From: Bacteroidota bacterium
GTDB lineage: Bacteria; Bacteroidota; Bacteroidia; Cytophagales; Cyclobacteriaceae
Assembly: GCA_947470895.1 (NCBI GenBank)
Contig: CANIVF010000015.1
Coordinates: 1-64,000, forward strand
Direction of reading: 5' to 3'
DNA length: 64,000 nucleotides
The notes below the pieces were generated by a model. The model saw only the letters and a list, made by a program, of their open reading frames with translations, made no database searches and was not told the origin of the DNA. Positions within the stretch are counted from its first letter, which is position 1. Each line of letters starts with the position of its first letter. A program made the position numbers and the translations under genes. This document shows positions 19,770 through 30,400 of this stretch, piece after piece.

Positions 19770-21758
19770 GTGAAGAAGTTATTCAACAAGCCCGGAAGCA
19801 TTCCAAAACTCTGCATTCTGTTGTTTTTAGCAACACTATTCGGAAACCACACCCCCTTATACGCTCAAAAGGAAAAGAAAGGTTTTAAAAAAGGTGGCGC
19901 AATTACACTGAATGACTCCCTCACAACCTACAGCCAGTCTGACATATTTACTTTCCCAAACGTGAATAAAGTTGGTTTTTATTATGATGCCGTCAGGTTG
20001 AAAAAAATACAAAGTCTTGATAGTAAAGGCAATGAAGCAGCCATGTATGCTGCGTTAAAAGATTATGTGAAAAACTTCGGCATAGAGAATTTTAGCAGAA
20101 ATATTGCCATGATCTGGAAGCTAGCAAAACTATCAGAATCCCACGGTTCTTCCGGTGAGGCATTGCTGCTTTACAAATTAGTGCTCAAACATCATCAGCA
20201 AGGTTTGGATATCAAAAAAATTTATGCATCCTATCAGCAATTGGATTCTGACAAAAAAGAAAACTATGTTCCGCTCGATTTTTATTATCAGCTGGTTGAT
20301 TACCGAAAAGATATAGACACGCTTCGCCCACCAAAATCAATTTTACTCAATATGGGCGATGATGTTAATTCCCGCAAGGAAGATTATGGACCCACCGTAG
20401 GGAATACCGATGATCTTATGTTATTCACATCCAAAAGAAATGAAAAGAGTGATGGCTCGTACAACGAAGACCTCTTCTACAGCACTTTGGTGGAAGGCCG
20501 GTGGTCGATGGCAGAACCATTTATAAATATCAATAGTACGTTTAACGAAGGTTCGGCCTGCATCAGCGAAGACGGAAATTATCTTTTCTTTTCACGATGC
20601 AATGCACCGGATGGATCAGGCAACTGCGATCTATATGTCGCTACCATGAAAGCGGAAGACAAAACCTGGGGCAGCATAAAAAATCTGGGACCTAATGTAA
20701 ATAGTACAGGTTGGGATTCTCATCCTTCACTAACGCATAGCGGAGACACCTTGTTTTTTGCATCCAACCGTGTGGGTAGTTTTGGATTGTCTGACATCTA
20801 TTTTTCTGTAAAAGATAAAAATGGATTATGGCAGAAAGCACAAAATGCAGGGCCGATTATCAATACCGTAAACAGTGAGGTAAGTCCTTTCTTTCATCAT
20901 ACATTTAATGTGCTTTACTTCAGCTCCAACGGACATCCTCTAAACTTTGGAGAGTTCGATATTTATAAATCAAATAAACTTACACACAACTGGAGTGAGC
21001 CACGTAACACAGGGCCGCTGGTGAATGGTGCAGGAAGTGAGTACTATTTTACCATCGATTCGAAATCCGAAAACCTATATTATGCACGATCTACGGCAGA
21101 AGATCTGAAGAATCTCGATCTGCACTCCTTTCCTGTGCCCATGGAAGCACAACCCAATGCGCTTACCGTTTTGAAAGGAACGCTGAAAGATCCAAACGGA
21201 AATCCTCAAAAAGGAATTGTATCCGTGATTGATCTTGATCAGGGAGTAGAAGTGGCACCAAAGTTTATTCTCGATGATGGTACTTTTGATTTCAACCTGA
21301 TCAACAAACGCAATTACCTCTTGATTATTCAGGGTGATGAATTCTTTCGCATAGAAGAAATATTTTTTCTGGATCTTAATAAAGATATTCATGAGGTAGC
21401 AAAGCCTTTCGAAAGCAAGATTGCCTTTGAATCGCTAGAGTTTGAAAATGGAAAAGCAAACATTCTGGATGCCATGCATGACGATCTTAATAAGCTTGCC
21501 AATTTTTTAATCGATCATCCCACGTTCAAACTAAAAATAGCTGGTCATACGGATTCGGCAGGAAAAGAAGAAGCTAACCTTCGTTTATCACAGGCACGGG
21601 CTGAAGCCATCAAAAAATACCTGACCACACAATTTCTCATTGACGACTCCCACATTACAGCCATCGGATATGGCAGCTCCAAACCCATTGCGCAGGAAGT
21701 CACTGACGATCATAAACAACTTAACCGCAGAGTTGAATTTGAAATCATCAAAGAATGA
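19770..21758 (+). CDS. PorE-like OmpA family protein (TPR-like N-term, PD40 beta-propeller, carboxypeptidase-regulatory-like domain, OmpA)
   Basis: 662 aa; PD40 repeats (NTDDLMLFTSKRNEKSDG, GNYLFFSRC, GDTLFFASNRVGSFGLSDIYFS), CRD-like LKGTLKDPNGNPQKGIVSVIDL, OmpA C-term (LKIAGHTDSAGKEEANLRLSQARAEAIKKYL). Confidence 0.88.
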   Translation: MKKLFNKPGSIPKLCILLFLATLFGNHTPLYAQKEKKGFKKGGAITLNDSLTTYSQSDIFTFPNVNKVGFYYDAVRLKKIQSLDSKGNEAAMYAALKDYVKNFGIENFSRNIAMIWKLAKLSESHGSSGEALLLYKLVLKHHQQGLDIKKIYASYQQLDSDKKENYVPLDFYYQLVDYRKDIDTLRPPKSILLNMGDDVNSRKEDYGPTVGNTDDLMLFTSKRNEKSDGSYNEDLFYSTLVEGRWSMAEPFININSTFNEGSACISEDGNYLFFSRCNAPDGSGNCDLYVATMKAEDKTWGSIKNLGPNVNSTGWDSHPSLTHSGDTLFFASNRVGSFGLSDIYFSVKDKNGLWQKAQNAGPIINTVNSEVSPFFHHTFNVLYFSSNGHPLNFGEFDIYKSNKLTHNWSEPRNTGPLVNGAGSEYYFTIDSKSENLYYARSTAEDLKNLDLHSFPVPMEAQPNALTVLKGTLKDPNGNPQKGIVSVIDLDQGVEVAPKFILDDGTFDFNLINKRNYLLIIQGDEFFRIEEIFFLDLNKDIHEVAKPFESKIAFESLEFENGKANILDAMHDDLNKLANFLIDHPTFKLKIAGHTDSAGKEEANLRLSQARAEAIKKYLTTQFLIDDSHITAIGYGSSKPIAQEVTDDHKQLNRRVEFEIIKE

Positions 21759-21808
21759 TTTCAATCCTCACATTTTTTCAGTTACTTATCGTACCTAAAT
21801 TCTAACTC

Positions 21809-23272
21809 ATGAAAACATTACTTTTCATTTCATTTCTATTGCCTGCATGCTTTGCTCAGGCACAAACGGAAATCAATCCTAAAATAAAACCCGATCGCGA
21901 TAAAAAATTTGTTGCGACTGAATTGAATAGGAAATTTCCAGTCTATAAAAAAGTGGCCAGCGATATCTGGTCGTATGCCGAACTGGGTTTTCTTGAAACA
22001 CAAAGCACAGAACGTTTACAGGGTGTTTTGCGCGGTGAAGGATTTGTCATCAAAACAGGAGTATCAGAAATACCCACAGCATTTTTGGCAACGTATGGAA
22101 GCGGTGGCCCGGTCATTGGCATCCTGGCAGAATTTGATGCGCTACCCGGATTATCACAAGATTCAGTACCGATTAGAAAAATAAAAGTAGAAGGTGGGCC
22201 CGGCCACGCGTGCGGTCATCATTTGTTTGGAACTGCTTCTGTTGCCGCTGCTGTTACATTGAAAGATTGGCTGATCAAAAATCAAAAGGCAGGAACCGTA
22301 AAACTATTCGGCACACCCGCAGAAGAAGGTGGCTCTGCCAAAGTATACATGGTGCGCGATGGTTTATTTGATGATGTTGATGTGGTATTGCATTGGCATC
22401 CATCCAGTGCGAATGATGCAAGTCCTCAATCGTGTCTCTCTATAAAACAAACTATTTTTAAGTTTTATGGAAAATCAGCACACGCTGCCGCTGCACCACA
22501 GGCTGGGCGCTCTGCGTTAGATGGATTAGAAGCGATGAACTATATGGTGAACCTGATGCGCGAACATGTGCCGCAGGAAACACGGATTCATTATGTGATT
22601 AATAAAGGAGGGCTGGCTGCGAATGTCGTACCCGATTATGCCGAAGCAGAATATATGGTGCGCCACCCCGATGCGCGCATGGTAGAAGAAATCTGGAACC
22701 GCATTGTGAAAGCAGCAGAAGGCGCAGCAAGTGGCACAGAGACTACGATGAAATACGAAGTGATCTCTGGCTCTTTCAATCTTGTTCCCAACGAAACACT
22801 CGCGCGACTGATGTATAACAACCTAAAAACCGTTGGCGGTGTAAATTATACTCCGGAAGAAGTAGCGTTTGGAAAGAAAATCCAAAGCACACTCACGTTT
22901 AAAGTACCACCTCTTGAATCGGCCACAGAAGTACAACCTTTTAAAACCGGTGGCTTCTTTCCTGCCTCAACGGATGTGGGAGACATCACCTGGGTAGTAC
23001 CGACAGCAGGATTAGGAACAGCCACGTGGGTTCCGGGCGTACCTGCACACTCCTGGCAAGCCGTTGCCACCGGTGGTTCCAGTATTGGCTTCAGAGCCAT
23101 GAACAATGCAGCTAAGATTATTGCGATGACGGCCATTGATATCTTCAACAATCCTTCTGTTATCGGAAAAGCGAAAAAAGAACTAGCCGATTACGTTGGT
23201 CCTGATTTCAAATACCAATCGATGATCGGTGATCGCAAGCCTCCGTTGGATTTTCGGAAGGGGAAACAGTAA
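21809..23272 (+). CDS. M20 family amidohydrolase (AbgB-like), exported
   Basis: 487 aa; signal peptide; GILAEFDALPGLSQ, GGPGHACGHHLFG, GTPAEEGG motifs. Confidence 0.92.
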   Translation: MKTLLFISFLLPACFAQAQTEINPKIKPDRDKKFVATELNRKFPVYKKVASDIWSYAELGFLETQSTERLQGVLRGEGFVIKTGVSEIPTAFLATYGSGGPVIGILAEFDALPGLSQDSVPIRKIKVEGGPGHACGHHLFGTASVAAAVTLKDWLIKNQKAGTVKLFGTPAEEGGSAKVYMVRDGLFDDVDVVLHWHPSSANDASPQSCLSIKQTIFKFYGKSAHAAAAPQAGRSALDGLEAMNYMVNLMREHVPQETRIHYVINKGGLAANVVPDYAEAEYMVRHPDARMVEEIWNRIVKAAEGAASGTETTMKYEVISGSFNLVPNETLARLMYNNLKTVGGVNYTPEEVAFGKKIQSTLTFKVPPLESATEVQPFKTGGFFPASTDVGDITWVVPTAGLGTATWVPGVPAHSWQAVATGGSSIGFRAMNNAAKIIAMTAIDIFNNPSVIGKAKKELADYVGPDFKYQSMIGDRKPPLDFRKGKQ

Positions 23273-23291
23273 TTTATCTTTTCTATACTGA

Positions 23292-23331
23292 TCGAATTCC
23301 GGTCTGTGTTTCGCAGACCGAGGTTCGAATC
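23292..23331 (+). terminator. Extended hairpin downstream of the M20 gene (possible terminator)
   Basis: CGGTCTG (23300-23306) / CAGACCG (23314-23320), extended by CGAA/TTCG outside; no strong U-tract. Confidence 0.4.
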
Positions 23332-23427
23332 ATCGTTTAATAAAACAATTGATAACGGGTTACTTCTATCATGATCAGAATTCTATAGTTATTGAACAGA
23401 CTCGAAGAGACCTTATTCTACTAAGCC

Positions 23428-23574
23428 AATAACACACTTTGCCATCATCATAGTGTGCTCTAACACCACCATAGAGCACGCTGCCATGATCATAAAACGT
23501 CCAATCATAAGGATAGAGCATGCAACGATGGTCATAGAGCGCTCAACTGCCATCAAAAACCATTCAAATTATAC
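23428..23574. repeat. Degenerate tandem repeat of exactly 21-nt period (~7 units)
   Basis: CATAGAGC-like units start at 23449, 23470, 23491, 23512 and 23533, with weaker units at 23428 and 23554; rough consensus CATAGAGCRYGCAACSATGAT. Confidence 0.65.
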
Positions 23575-23628
23575 TCTTGCTTCACTTCCGCGAATAATTC
23601 GATCACTGAGGGATCAATCCATAAAACA

Positions 23629-23664
23629 AAAAAGGCACCATAACGGTACCCTTTCTTTTATACG
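23629..23664. terminator. Bidirectional terminator-like hairpin between the M20 gene and rseP
   Basis: AAAAAAGGCACC-ATAAC-GGTACCCTTTCTTTT with A- and T-rich flanks, at the 3' end of rseP. Confidence 0.55.
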
Positions 23665-23679
23665 ATTTTCAATTTGCTA

Positions 23680-25071
23680 CTAACTTCCTGTAATCAACTT
23701 GGCAATATCATTGTAGAACACAAACACCATCAATACTAACAAGATGGCCATACCTACTTTGATGGCATTCTCAAAGAATTTCTCTGATGGCTCGCGGCCG
23801 CTGATCATCTCATAGAGTAAGAACACCACATAGCCACCATCCAACGCAGGTATCGGTAACAAGTTCATAAAAGCCAGCACCATTGATAAAAGACCTGTCA
23901 TGCGCCAGAAGCGTTCCCAATCCCAGGTGCCACCGTAAGCCTTCGCCATACCAATAGGGCCTGAAAGTGATTTTTGAAATGAAAGCTGACCCGTGAATAT
24001 TTTCTTGAAAGCCTTTAGCTGAATAACTATAACACCGAATGCTCTCTCTGGTCCTAAAACTAATGACTGACCAAGACCATAATTAATCACGGCTAACTCT
24101 TTCATTTCAATCGGCTTGTTAGCAAAACCGATCCAATCATGTCCTTTGTATCCGGCTTTAAATGCAATACCTTCCGCTCCGCGTTGCACTTTAAAAGCGA
24201 TGGAATCTGATGTATTGCTTTTCACGATGGTAGCCACTTCATCATAATACTGCACAGGTTGTCCGTTCACTTCAACAAAGCGATCACCTTTTTGTAATCC
24301 TACCGTTGCGGCAATCGTTTTTTTCTCGATGCTATCCTTATACATATAGTTTTCAGTCACCTGTTCCACAACGGGCTCCATGCGTGGCGAAATGAAATTT
24401 GCTGCTGCCTCCTTAGAATCAAATTTTTCGATGAAGTCTTCCGGAATAGGTATTTCCATTTCCTGACCATCGCGCACTACGGTGTAGTATGATTTTTCAG
24501 AAAGCAACGCATCCGGTTTGGACACATCCATAAAATCCTCAAACTCTTTACCGTTAATCTTTACAATCTGATCTCCGTTTTTCAAACCTAAACCAACACC
24601 TAATTCGCGTGCGTTGATCCCTCCATGGGTATTCACATATTTATTCGGCAAGTATGTATCGCCTAAAAAGTAAACGAGCCCGATAAAAATGATCACGCCT
24701 ACAATCACGTTCACGATAATTCCCCCCAGCATCACAATCAAACGCTGCCATGCTGGTTTCGAACGAAACTCCCAGGGCTCTGGTGCAGCTTTCATCTGTT
24801 CGGTATCCATGTTTTCATCCACCATGCCGGCAATTTTCACATAGCCGCCTAACGGAAACCAACCGATACCGAATTCGGTGTCTCCCTTCTTGAACTTCAC
24901 CAAAGAGAAGTTGAGAACGTTGGCCATCGGAAACAGAAAGTCAAAGAAGAGATAAAATTTCTCTACCCGAATATTGAACATACGAGCGGTGATAAAGTGA
25001 CCCCATTCGTGTACTGCAATCAAAATCGAAAGGCTCAGCAAGAGCTGGGCCGTCATTATTATTCCTTCCAT
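23680..25071 (-). CDS. rseP: RIP metalloprotease RseP (site-2 protease)
   Basis: 463 aa; AVHEWGHFITARMF (HExxH), two PDZ-like segments, NLLPIPALDGG. Confidence 0.95.
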   Translation of the reverse strand: MEGIIMTAQLLLSLSILIAVHEWGHFITARMFNIRVEKFYLFFDFLFPMANVLNFSLVKFKKGDTEFGIGWFPLGGYVKIAGMVDENMDTEQMKAAPEPWEFRSKPAWQRLIVMLGGIIVNVIVGVIIFIGLVYFLGDTYLPNKYVNTHGGINARELGVGLGLKNGDQIVKINGKEFEDFMDVSKPDALLSEKSYYTVVRDGQEMEIPIPEDFIEKFDSKEAAANFISPRMEPVVEQVTENYMYKDSIEKKTIAATVGLQKGDRFVEVNGQPVQYYDEVATIVKSNTSDSIAFKVQRGAEGIAFKAGYKGHDWIGFANKPIEMKELAVINYGLGQSLVLGPERAFGVIVIQLKAFKKIFTGQLSFQKSLSGPIGMAKAYGGTWDWERFWRMTGLLSMVLAFMNLLPIPALDGGYVVFLLYEMISGREPSEKFFENAIKVGMAILLVLMVFVFYNDIAKLITGS

Positions 25072-26267
25072 TAGTTAATTAGGTCTTTTGCTTTAATTCT
25101 AGTTTCCTTATCCGTACTCACATAATCCTCCAGAGTAGGACTAGCGACATAATTCATTTTAGCCAGGCATCGTTCCACCACATCCGACATTTCTAAAAAC
25201 CCGATGCGATCCTTTAGAAATTCTGCCACTGCTACTTCGTTTGCAGCATTCAGCACACAAGGCATATTGCCTCCGCGGGCCAGCGCATCAAATGCGAGCG
25301 CAAGATTACGAAAAGTTTCCATATCCGGCTTCTCAAACGTCAGGGCGGGGAAATTAGTAAAATCAAACCTAGGGAAATCACTTTTCAATCGAGCCGGATA
25401 CGACATGGCGAATTGGATCGGCAAACGCATATCAGGAAGGCCAAGCTGTGCTTTGATAGAGCCATCCTCGAACTGAATAAGTGAATGCACAATGGATTGT
25501 GGATGCACAACCACTTCAACTTGTTCTGTTTGCAGTCCAAAAAGCCACTTTGCTTCAATCACCTCAAGGCCTTTGTTCATCAACGATGCGGAATCAATAG
25601 TCACTTTAGCTCCCATGGTCCAGTTGGGATGCTTGAGTGCCTGTGCCTTTGTTACTTTTATGAGTTCCTCACGCTTCATTCCTCTGAAAGGCCCACCGGA
25701 AGCAGTCAAAATAATCTTTTCGATGGGATTATGGAACTCGCCAGCCAAACATTGAAATATGGCTGAATGCTCTGAATCCACCGGAAAAATATTAACGCCC
25801 TTACTTTTGGCTAATTGAGTTACTAATTCGCCAGCCACTACTAATGTCTCCTTATTGGCTAGTGCAATGCTCTTTCCGGCACCAATCGCCTTTAATGTTG
25901 GTTTCAATCCGGAATAGCCAACGAGAGCGGTAAGCACCAGGTCGATGGTATCCATCTGCACCACCGATTCAAGCGCATTTTCTCCGGCAAATACTTTGAT
26001 ATTCAATGGAAGCAGAGCATCCTTTACTTTCAGATAAGCATCCTCGTTGCCGATAACCACCGCATTGGGATTAAACTTCTTAGCCTGTTCAATCAGAAGA
26101 TCAGCATTATTCTGTGCGGTGAGCACTTCAACCTGAAATGAGCCGGGATGAGCTTCAATAACCTCGAGCGCTTGTGTGCCTATACTTCCGGTGGAGCCTA
26201 GTATGGCGATGTGTTTTTTCGTGTGATCCAAAGAAAATTCCTGTTTTATGAATTGAGTAAAATTCAA
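25071..26267 (-). CDS. dxr: 1-deoxy-D-xylulose-5-phosphate reductoisomerase
   Basis: 398 aa; KHIAILGSTGSIGTQALEVIEAHP, ALANKETLVVAGELV, PVDSEHSAIFQCL, LTASGGPFR. Confidence 0.96.
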   Translation of the reverse strand: MNFTQFIKQEFSLDHTKKHIAILGSTGSIGTQALEVIEAHPGSFQVEVLTAQNNADLLIEQAKKFNPNAVVIGNEDAYLKVKDALLPLNIKVFAGENALESVVQMDTIDLVLTALVGYSGLKPTLKAIGAGKSIALANKETLVVAGELVTQLAKSKGVNIFPVDSEHSAIFQCLAGEFHNPIEKIILTASGGPFRGMKREELIKVTKAQALKHPNWTMGAKVTIDSASLMNKGLEVIEAKWLFGLQTEQVEVVVHPQSIVHSLIQFEDGSIKAQLGLPDMRLPIQFAMSYPARLKSDFPRFDFTNFPALTFEKPDMETFRNLALAFDALARGGNMPCVLNAANEVAVAEFLKDRIGFLEMSDVVERCLAKMNYVASPTLEDYVSTDKETRIKAKDLIN

Positions 26268-26371
26268 TATACCTGATGCTGGGCAAAAGTGGCAAATTGA
26301 TTGTACTTTTTAAACTTTCCTTTTAACAACGGATTGATGTTAACTGTTTAACTGCGGTTGATCCGGAACGA

Positions 26372-27481
26372 TTATACCCGAAGAAAAACATTCTTTTTGT
26401 AGAGAAAATATAAAAAAGTCCATTTGACCATTAAATAACAGATAGCAAACACCACGATATTAAAAGGATCGCCAACCAGTTGCGCCAGCCATTTAAATAT
26501 TCCTTCGTTGGTATAATGCCAATTAATAAACTGTCCTGACATGTAAATCAAGATCGAATTCATACCAATGATGGAAAAGAAAAAAGCCCAGCGCTTATAG
26601 CCACGCACATCAATGATGTAATAGAAAAAGGACAATAGGATAAGACTCCATCCACCTACATGCAGAACAAATGAACTTGACCAGAGGTTTTTATTGATCG
26701 GGAAAACCAAGTTCCATACTTGTGCAATAACCAGCGCCCCGATGCCCGTCACTAACAGTTGAAGCGATTTTCGTTGCATGGATTGTGGACTATTCTTCAA
26801 TAAATTGCCGGCATAAATTCCTAACAAACCGGTGCCTATGGCTGGTATGGTTGAAACCAATCCTTCCGGATCATGAATACCTAAATACAATTTGCCAGGC
26901 ATAATTAATCGATCAAGGTAAGAAGCAAAATTTCCTTCCATCGTTAAATCGCCAGCGGCAAAACCAGGAGCGGCATTGAACAGTAATAACAACCAGTAGC
27001 CAATCAATAAAGAACAGAACCAAATGATCTGACCACGTTGGGTGGTATATAAATAAATGATGTTGGCAAACATATAGGCCAAACCAATTCTGCCCAGCAC
27101 ACTGCCAAAGCGAATTTCAGAAATAGGGCGAAGCTCAAGGCCATTGTTATAAATGATTCCCAATAAAACTAATATCAAACCTCGCTTGATGACACGAAAC
27201 AATAATTCGTTTTTTGTTTTTCCCTTTTCTATTTCTTTACCAAGAGAATACGGAGTGGCCACACCCGCCATGAATAGGAACAAGGGAAAAATCAAATCAT
27301 AAAAATGGAAGCCATGCCAATCAGGATGAGTAAGTTGCGTGGCGATGGCTTCCATAAAGGGAGAACCAGTGATTTTAGCAAGATGATGAAAGACCTCTTC
27401 CGCACCCATAATCCAAAACATATCAAACCCTCGAAGGGCATCGAGGGAATACAATCGTTGTGTTGGAGAAATGGATGCCAT
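26372..27481 (-). CDS. Acyltransferase family protein (HGSNAT / NagX-DUF5009-like)
   Basis: 369 aa multi-TM; QRLYSLDALRGFDMFWIMGAEEVFHHLA, FYDLIFPLFLFMAGVATPYSL. Confidence 0.87.
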   Translation of the reverse strand: MASISPTQRLYSLDALRGFDMFWIMGAEEVFHHLAKITGSPFMEAIATQLTHPDWHGFHFYDLIFPLFLFMAGVATPYSLGKEIEKGKTKNELLFRVIKRGLILVLLGIIYNNGLELRPISEIRFGSVLGRIGLAYMFANIIYLYTTQRGQIIWFCSLLIGYWLLLLFNAAPGFAAGDLTMEGNFASYLDRLIMPGKLYLGIHDPEGLVSTIPAIGTGLLGIYAGNLLKNSPQSMQRKSLQLLVTGIGALVIAQVWNLVFPINKNLWSSSFVLHVGGWSLILLSFFYYIIDVRGYKRWAFFFSIIGMNSILIYMSGQFINWHYTNEGIFKWLAQLVGDPFNIVVFAICYLMVKWTFLYFLYKKNVFLRV

Positions 27482-27493
27482 CTTATTTTATCT

Positions 27494-30400
27494 TTATTTT
27501 GTTAGCTCTTTGATTCGGATGTTTTTGAATTTAACCACGGAACCATGACCAAGAAATCCAATATGACCTGTGTGACGATTTAATCCCGGATGTTCTTTAT
27601 GATCGAGTGTTCCATTCTTTGAAGCCTTCTTCATGTCGCCTTCCAGGATGACGGTTCCATTCAAGATTACTTTAATGTAATCACCTTTTACATAAACCTC
27701 TTCCTGATTCCATTCACCACTTGGTTTTAAGAATCCGCGTTTGGCGGCAATTACTCCATAAACAGAACCATGATATTGATACAGTTCCAAATTAGAATAA
27801 ACAGGAGCATCATTATCAAGTATCTGAATTTCTTTTCCAACATAGGCGGCATCACCATCCAGCGGGGCATGAATACCTAAACCATTATTGGCTCCGGGTG
27901 TGAGTTGAAATTCAAATCTGAAAATGAAATCAGAATATTCCTTTTCAGTGTTGAGGTTTCCATGGCCTTCTTTGGTAGGATAGATGGCAATGGTATTATC
28001 TTCCACCACGTAATCGGTTTTATTGCCCACCCAATTATTAAGATCTTTTCCATTGAACAATACATTAAAGCCTTGCTCCTTTTCTTCTTTAGAAAGCTCA
28101 TAAGGCTTTGGGCCCAACTCTCTCACATAAATATTTCTGAAGGCTAGGTCTGTGCCGTGGGCCTGTAATTCAATCGCTTCTTCAGAAAAAGCGGGAAGGG
28201 TTCTGTCCCAATAATTTTCTAATACTACATTATCTACAACTAAAACGCCATTCAAATGCACAGTCACGCGATCGCCAATCATTTTGATATAAAATGTATT
28301 CCATTCGCCTACAGGATTATCAGCAAGTGCCAGCGGTGTGCTTCTTACTTTTTGATTGTTATACAGTCCTCCTGACCCAACCTGAGCACCTACATCAATA
28401 CGCGCAATATCCCAGATCTGAATTTGTGGTGTGCCGCGTAAGTAAATTCCACTATCACCATTTTTAGAAATCTTCCAATCTACGATCATTTCAAAATCCC
28501 CGTAAGGACGTGTGGTGCAAAGATTAGCTCCATCACCCTGAAACACGATCATTCCATCCCTTACACTCCAGTTGTCCTTTACTTTAGCATTAGCTTCGAG
28601 TTGTTTCTTGGCCAATACTTCCTTCGTCATTTTAGCACGGGCAATAGGATTATCAACAAGGCCTTGCCATCCGCTAAGGTCTTTACCATTGAAGATGGAT
28701 TCATATCCTTTGGTATAAGGAAGTCCTTCGAGGTAAGTAAGTATATCAATGCGTTCATACTGACTATCCTCACCAGTCAATTTATCCAGCATGTGCTCTA
28801 ATGTTTTGCGCACTTCCATTCCGGTAAGTCCAGGCTTCGCATCAGAAGTTGGCAACGCAATCTGCATGGCTGCACGACTTGCAGCACTGCTTAATTCCTG
28901 ATCATCCAGATAATTGGAAACGAATACAAGTGATAAAAATGTTCTTACTGAGCCGGCTGCACGAAGAATGGTGGTCTTCTCATTTTTATTGGATGCGAGT
29001 GTCATCATCTCACGCAACATCAACAGCTTTTGATCATCGGGCCAGACAGATTTTCCTGCCTGAGATACCAATGATTGAAGCGCCTGAGCATGATAGGGTT
29101 TAAGACTTTCATCTTTACGAATGGCCATTAACGTTCTGATAGCTCCGTGATCTTGCCAATTGCGTAAGGCATCAAAAGCAACTTTCTTTTCGCTTTCATT
29201 TCCATGATAGAACGCAGTAACTACTTTCTCCAACGCACCGACATCATTCAGATACGGTAACACCGGAAGTACTTTTGTTTTTTGAGTGGCATACAACTCA
29301 TTTACCAATGGTGCGGAGTTCTTATCCAATGCAGAAATAATAGCTGCCTGAATGGCTCTTTGTTCGTTCCTGGTTTCCATGCCAACCAACATTTTTAAAA
29401 GCGCACTTACGTTACTTCCAGCCGATACATTAGGAAGCGCATGGTAAGCGGCTTTCTTCACCGTAGAGTCAGCGGAAGTTGTTTGCTTTGATACTACATC
29501 AAAATGAGCCACGGCCCTTCTCGCGCCAAGAATTTCCAGCAACACGATTTTATTTTTTGCATCTGCTGATTCTAACCCCTGTGTGATGAGTGCATCGGTT
29601 TCCTTATCAGCCACCTGAAGCAATGCCTGTTTAGCAGCGGTCAGTTCTGCATCATCTTTTGCTTTCAATAAGTAATCCAACAGCGCAGCTGTAAACTTTT
29701 TGTTTTTGAGTGCCGCTATTTCATCCGCAGCGGCCATCCGTACAGCCTGATTGGATGAAGAGAGTGCTGGTACTAACATCGTTTCAACGAAACTGTAATT
29801 ACGATTTGCTTTTGCTAACATGGATAAAATATCAGCCTGCCCTGAACCTGTTGACTTTTTATATTCCTTTTGCCACAGTTTAAGGGCAATAGCTGAACCT
29901 GCTGAAGGAACAGCAATTTTCAACACTTCTTTTTGGTATTCCGCATCAAAACGACTGCGCTCCTTAATGAGTGTGGCTATGGTTGCTTCAGCATCTGCTT
30001 TCGCCATGCCTTTGAGTGATGCCAACCTGAAATGTTGTTGTGATGCATCAATGGTGTTATCTAACAACACCTTACTGATTTCTTTAACCAGTGGAGTATT
30101 GCCTTTGGTCGTCATTTGATGCAGATATTCTACTAATGATGTAGTCGCTTCGGTGGGATCATTCCTGAAACCAACATGCTGTGCTTGTTGCAAAAGTACC
30201 GGATAAGAACTTGCATCGGCCAATAACGCTATGGTCCATAGTGCCTGCTTTCTTAGTGATGCATTTTCGCTGGTAGCAAATGAAGTAATCGAAGTTAAAG
30301 CGGGTTGATCGTTTAATTCACCAAGGGACTTGATTAATCTTACCTGTATATTGGCTGATTGTTTTGGTAAAGCATTCAACAAAGCTTTGCGGGCGTCTTC

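Noticed and set aside
23428-23574. Possible CRISPR array
   Set aside because: Units are directly contiguous at 21 nt with strong degeneracy, no unique spacers and no cas genes.
23453-23683. 76-aa ORF over the 21-nt repeat
   Set aside because: Low-complexity heptad product, weak start context and no recognisable family; treated as a consequence of the repeat.
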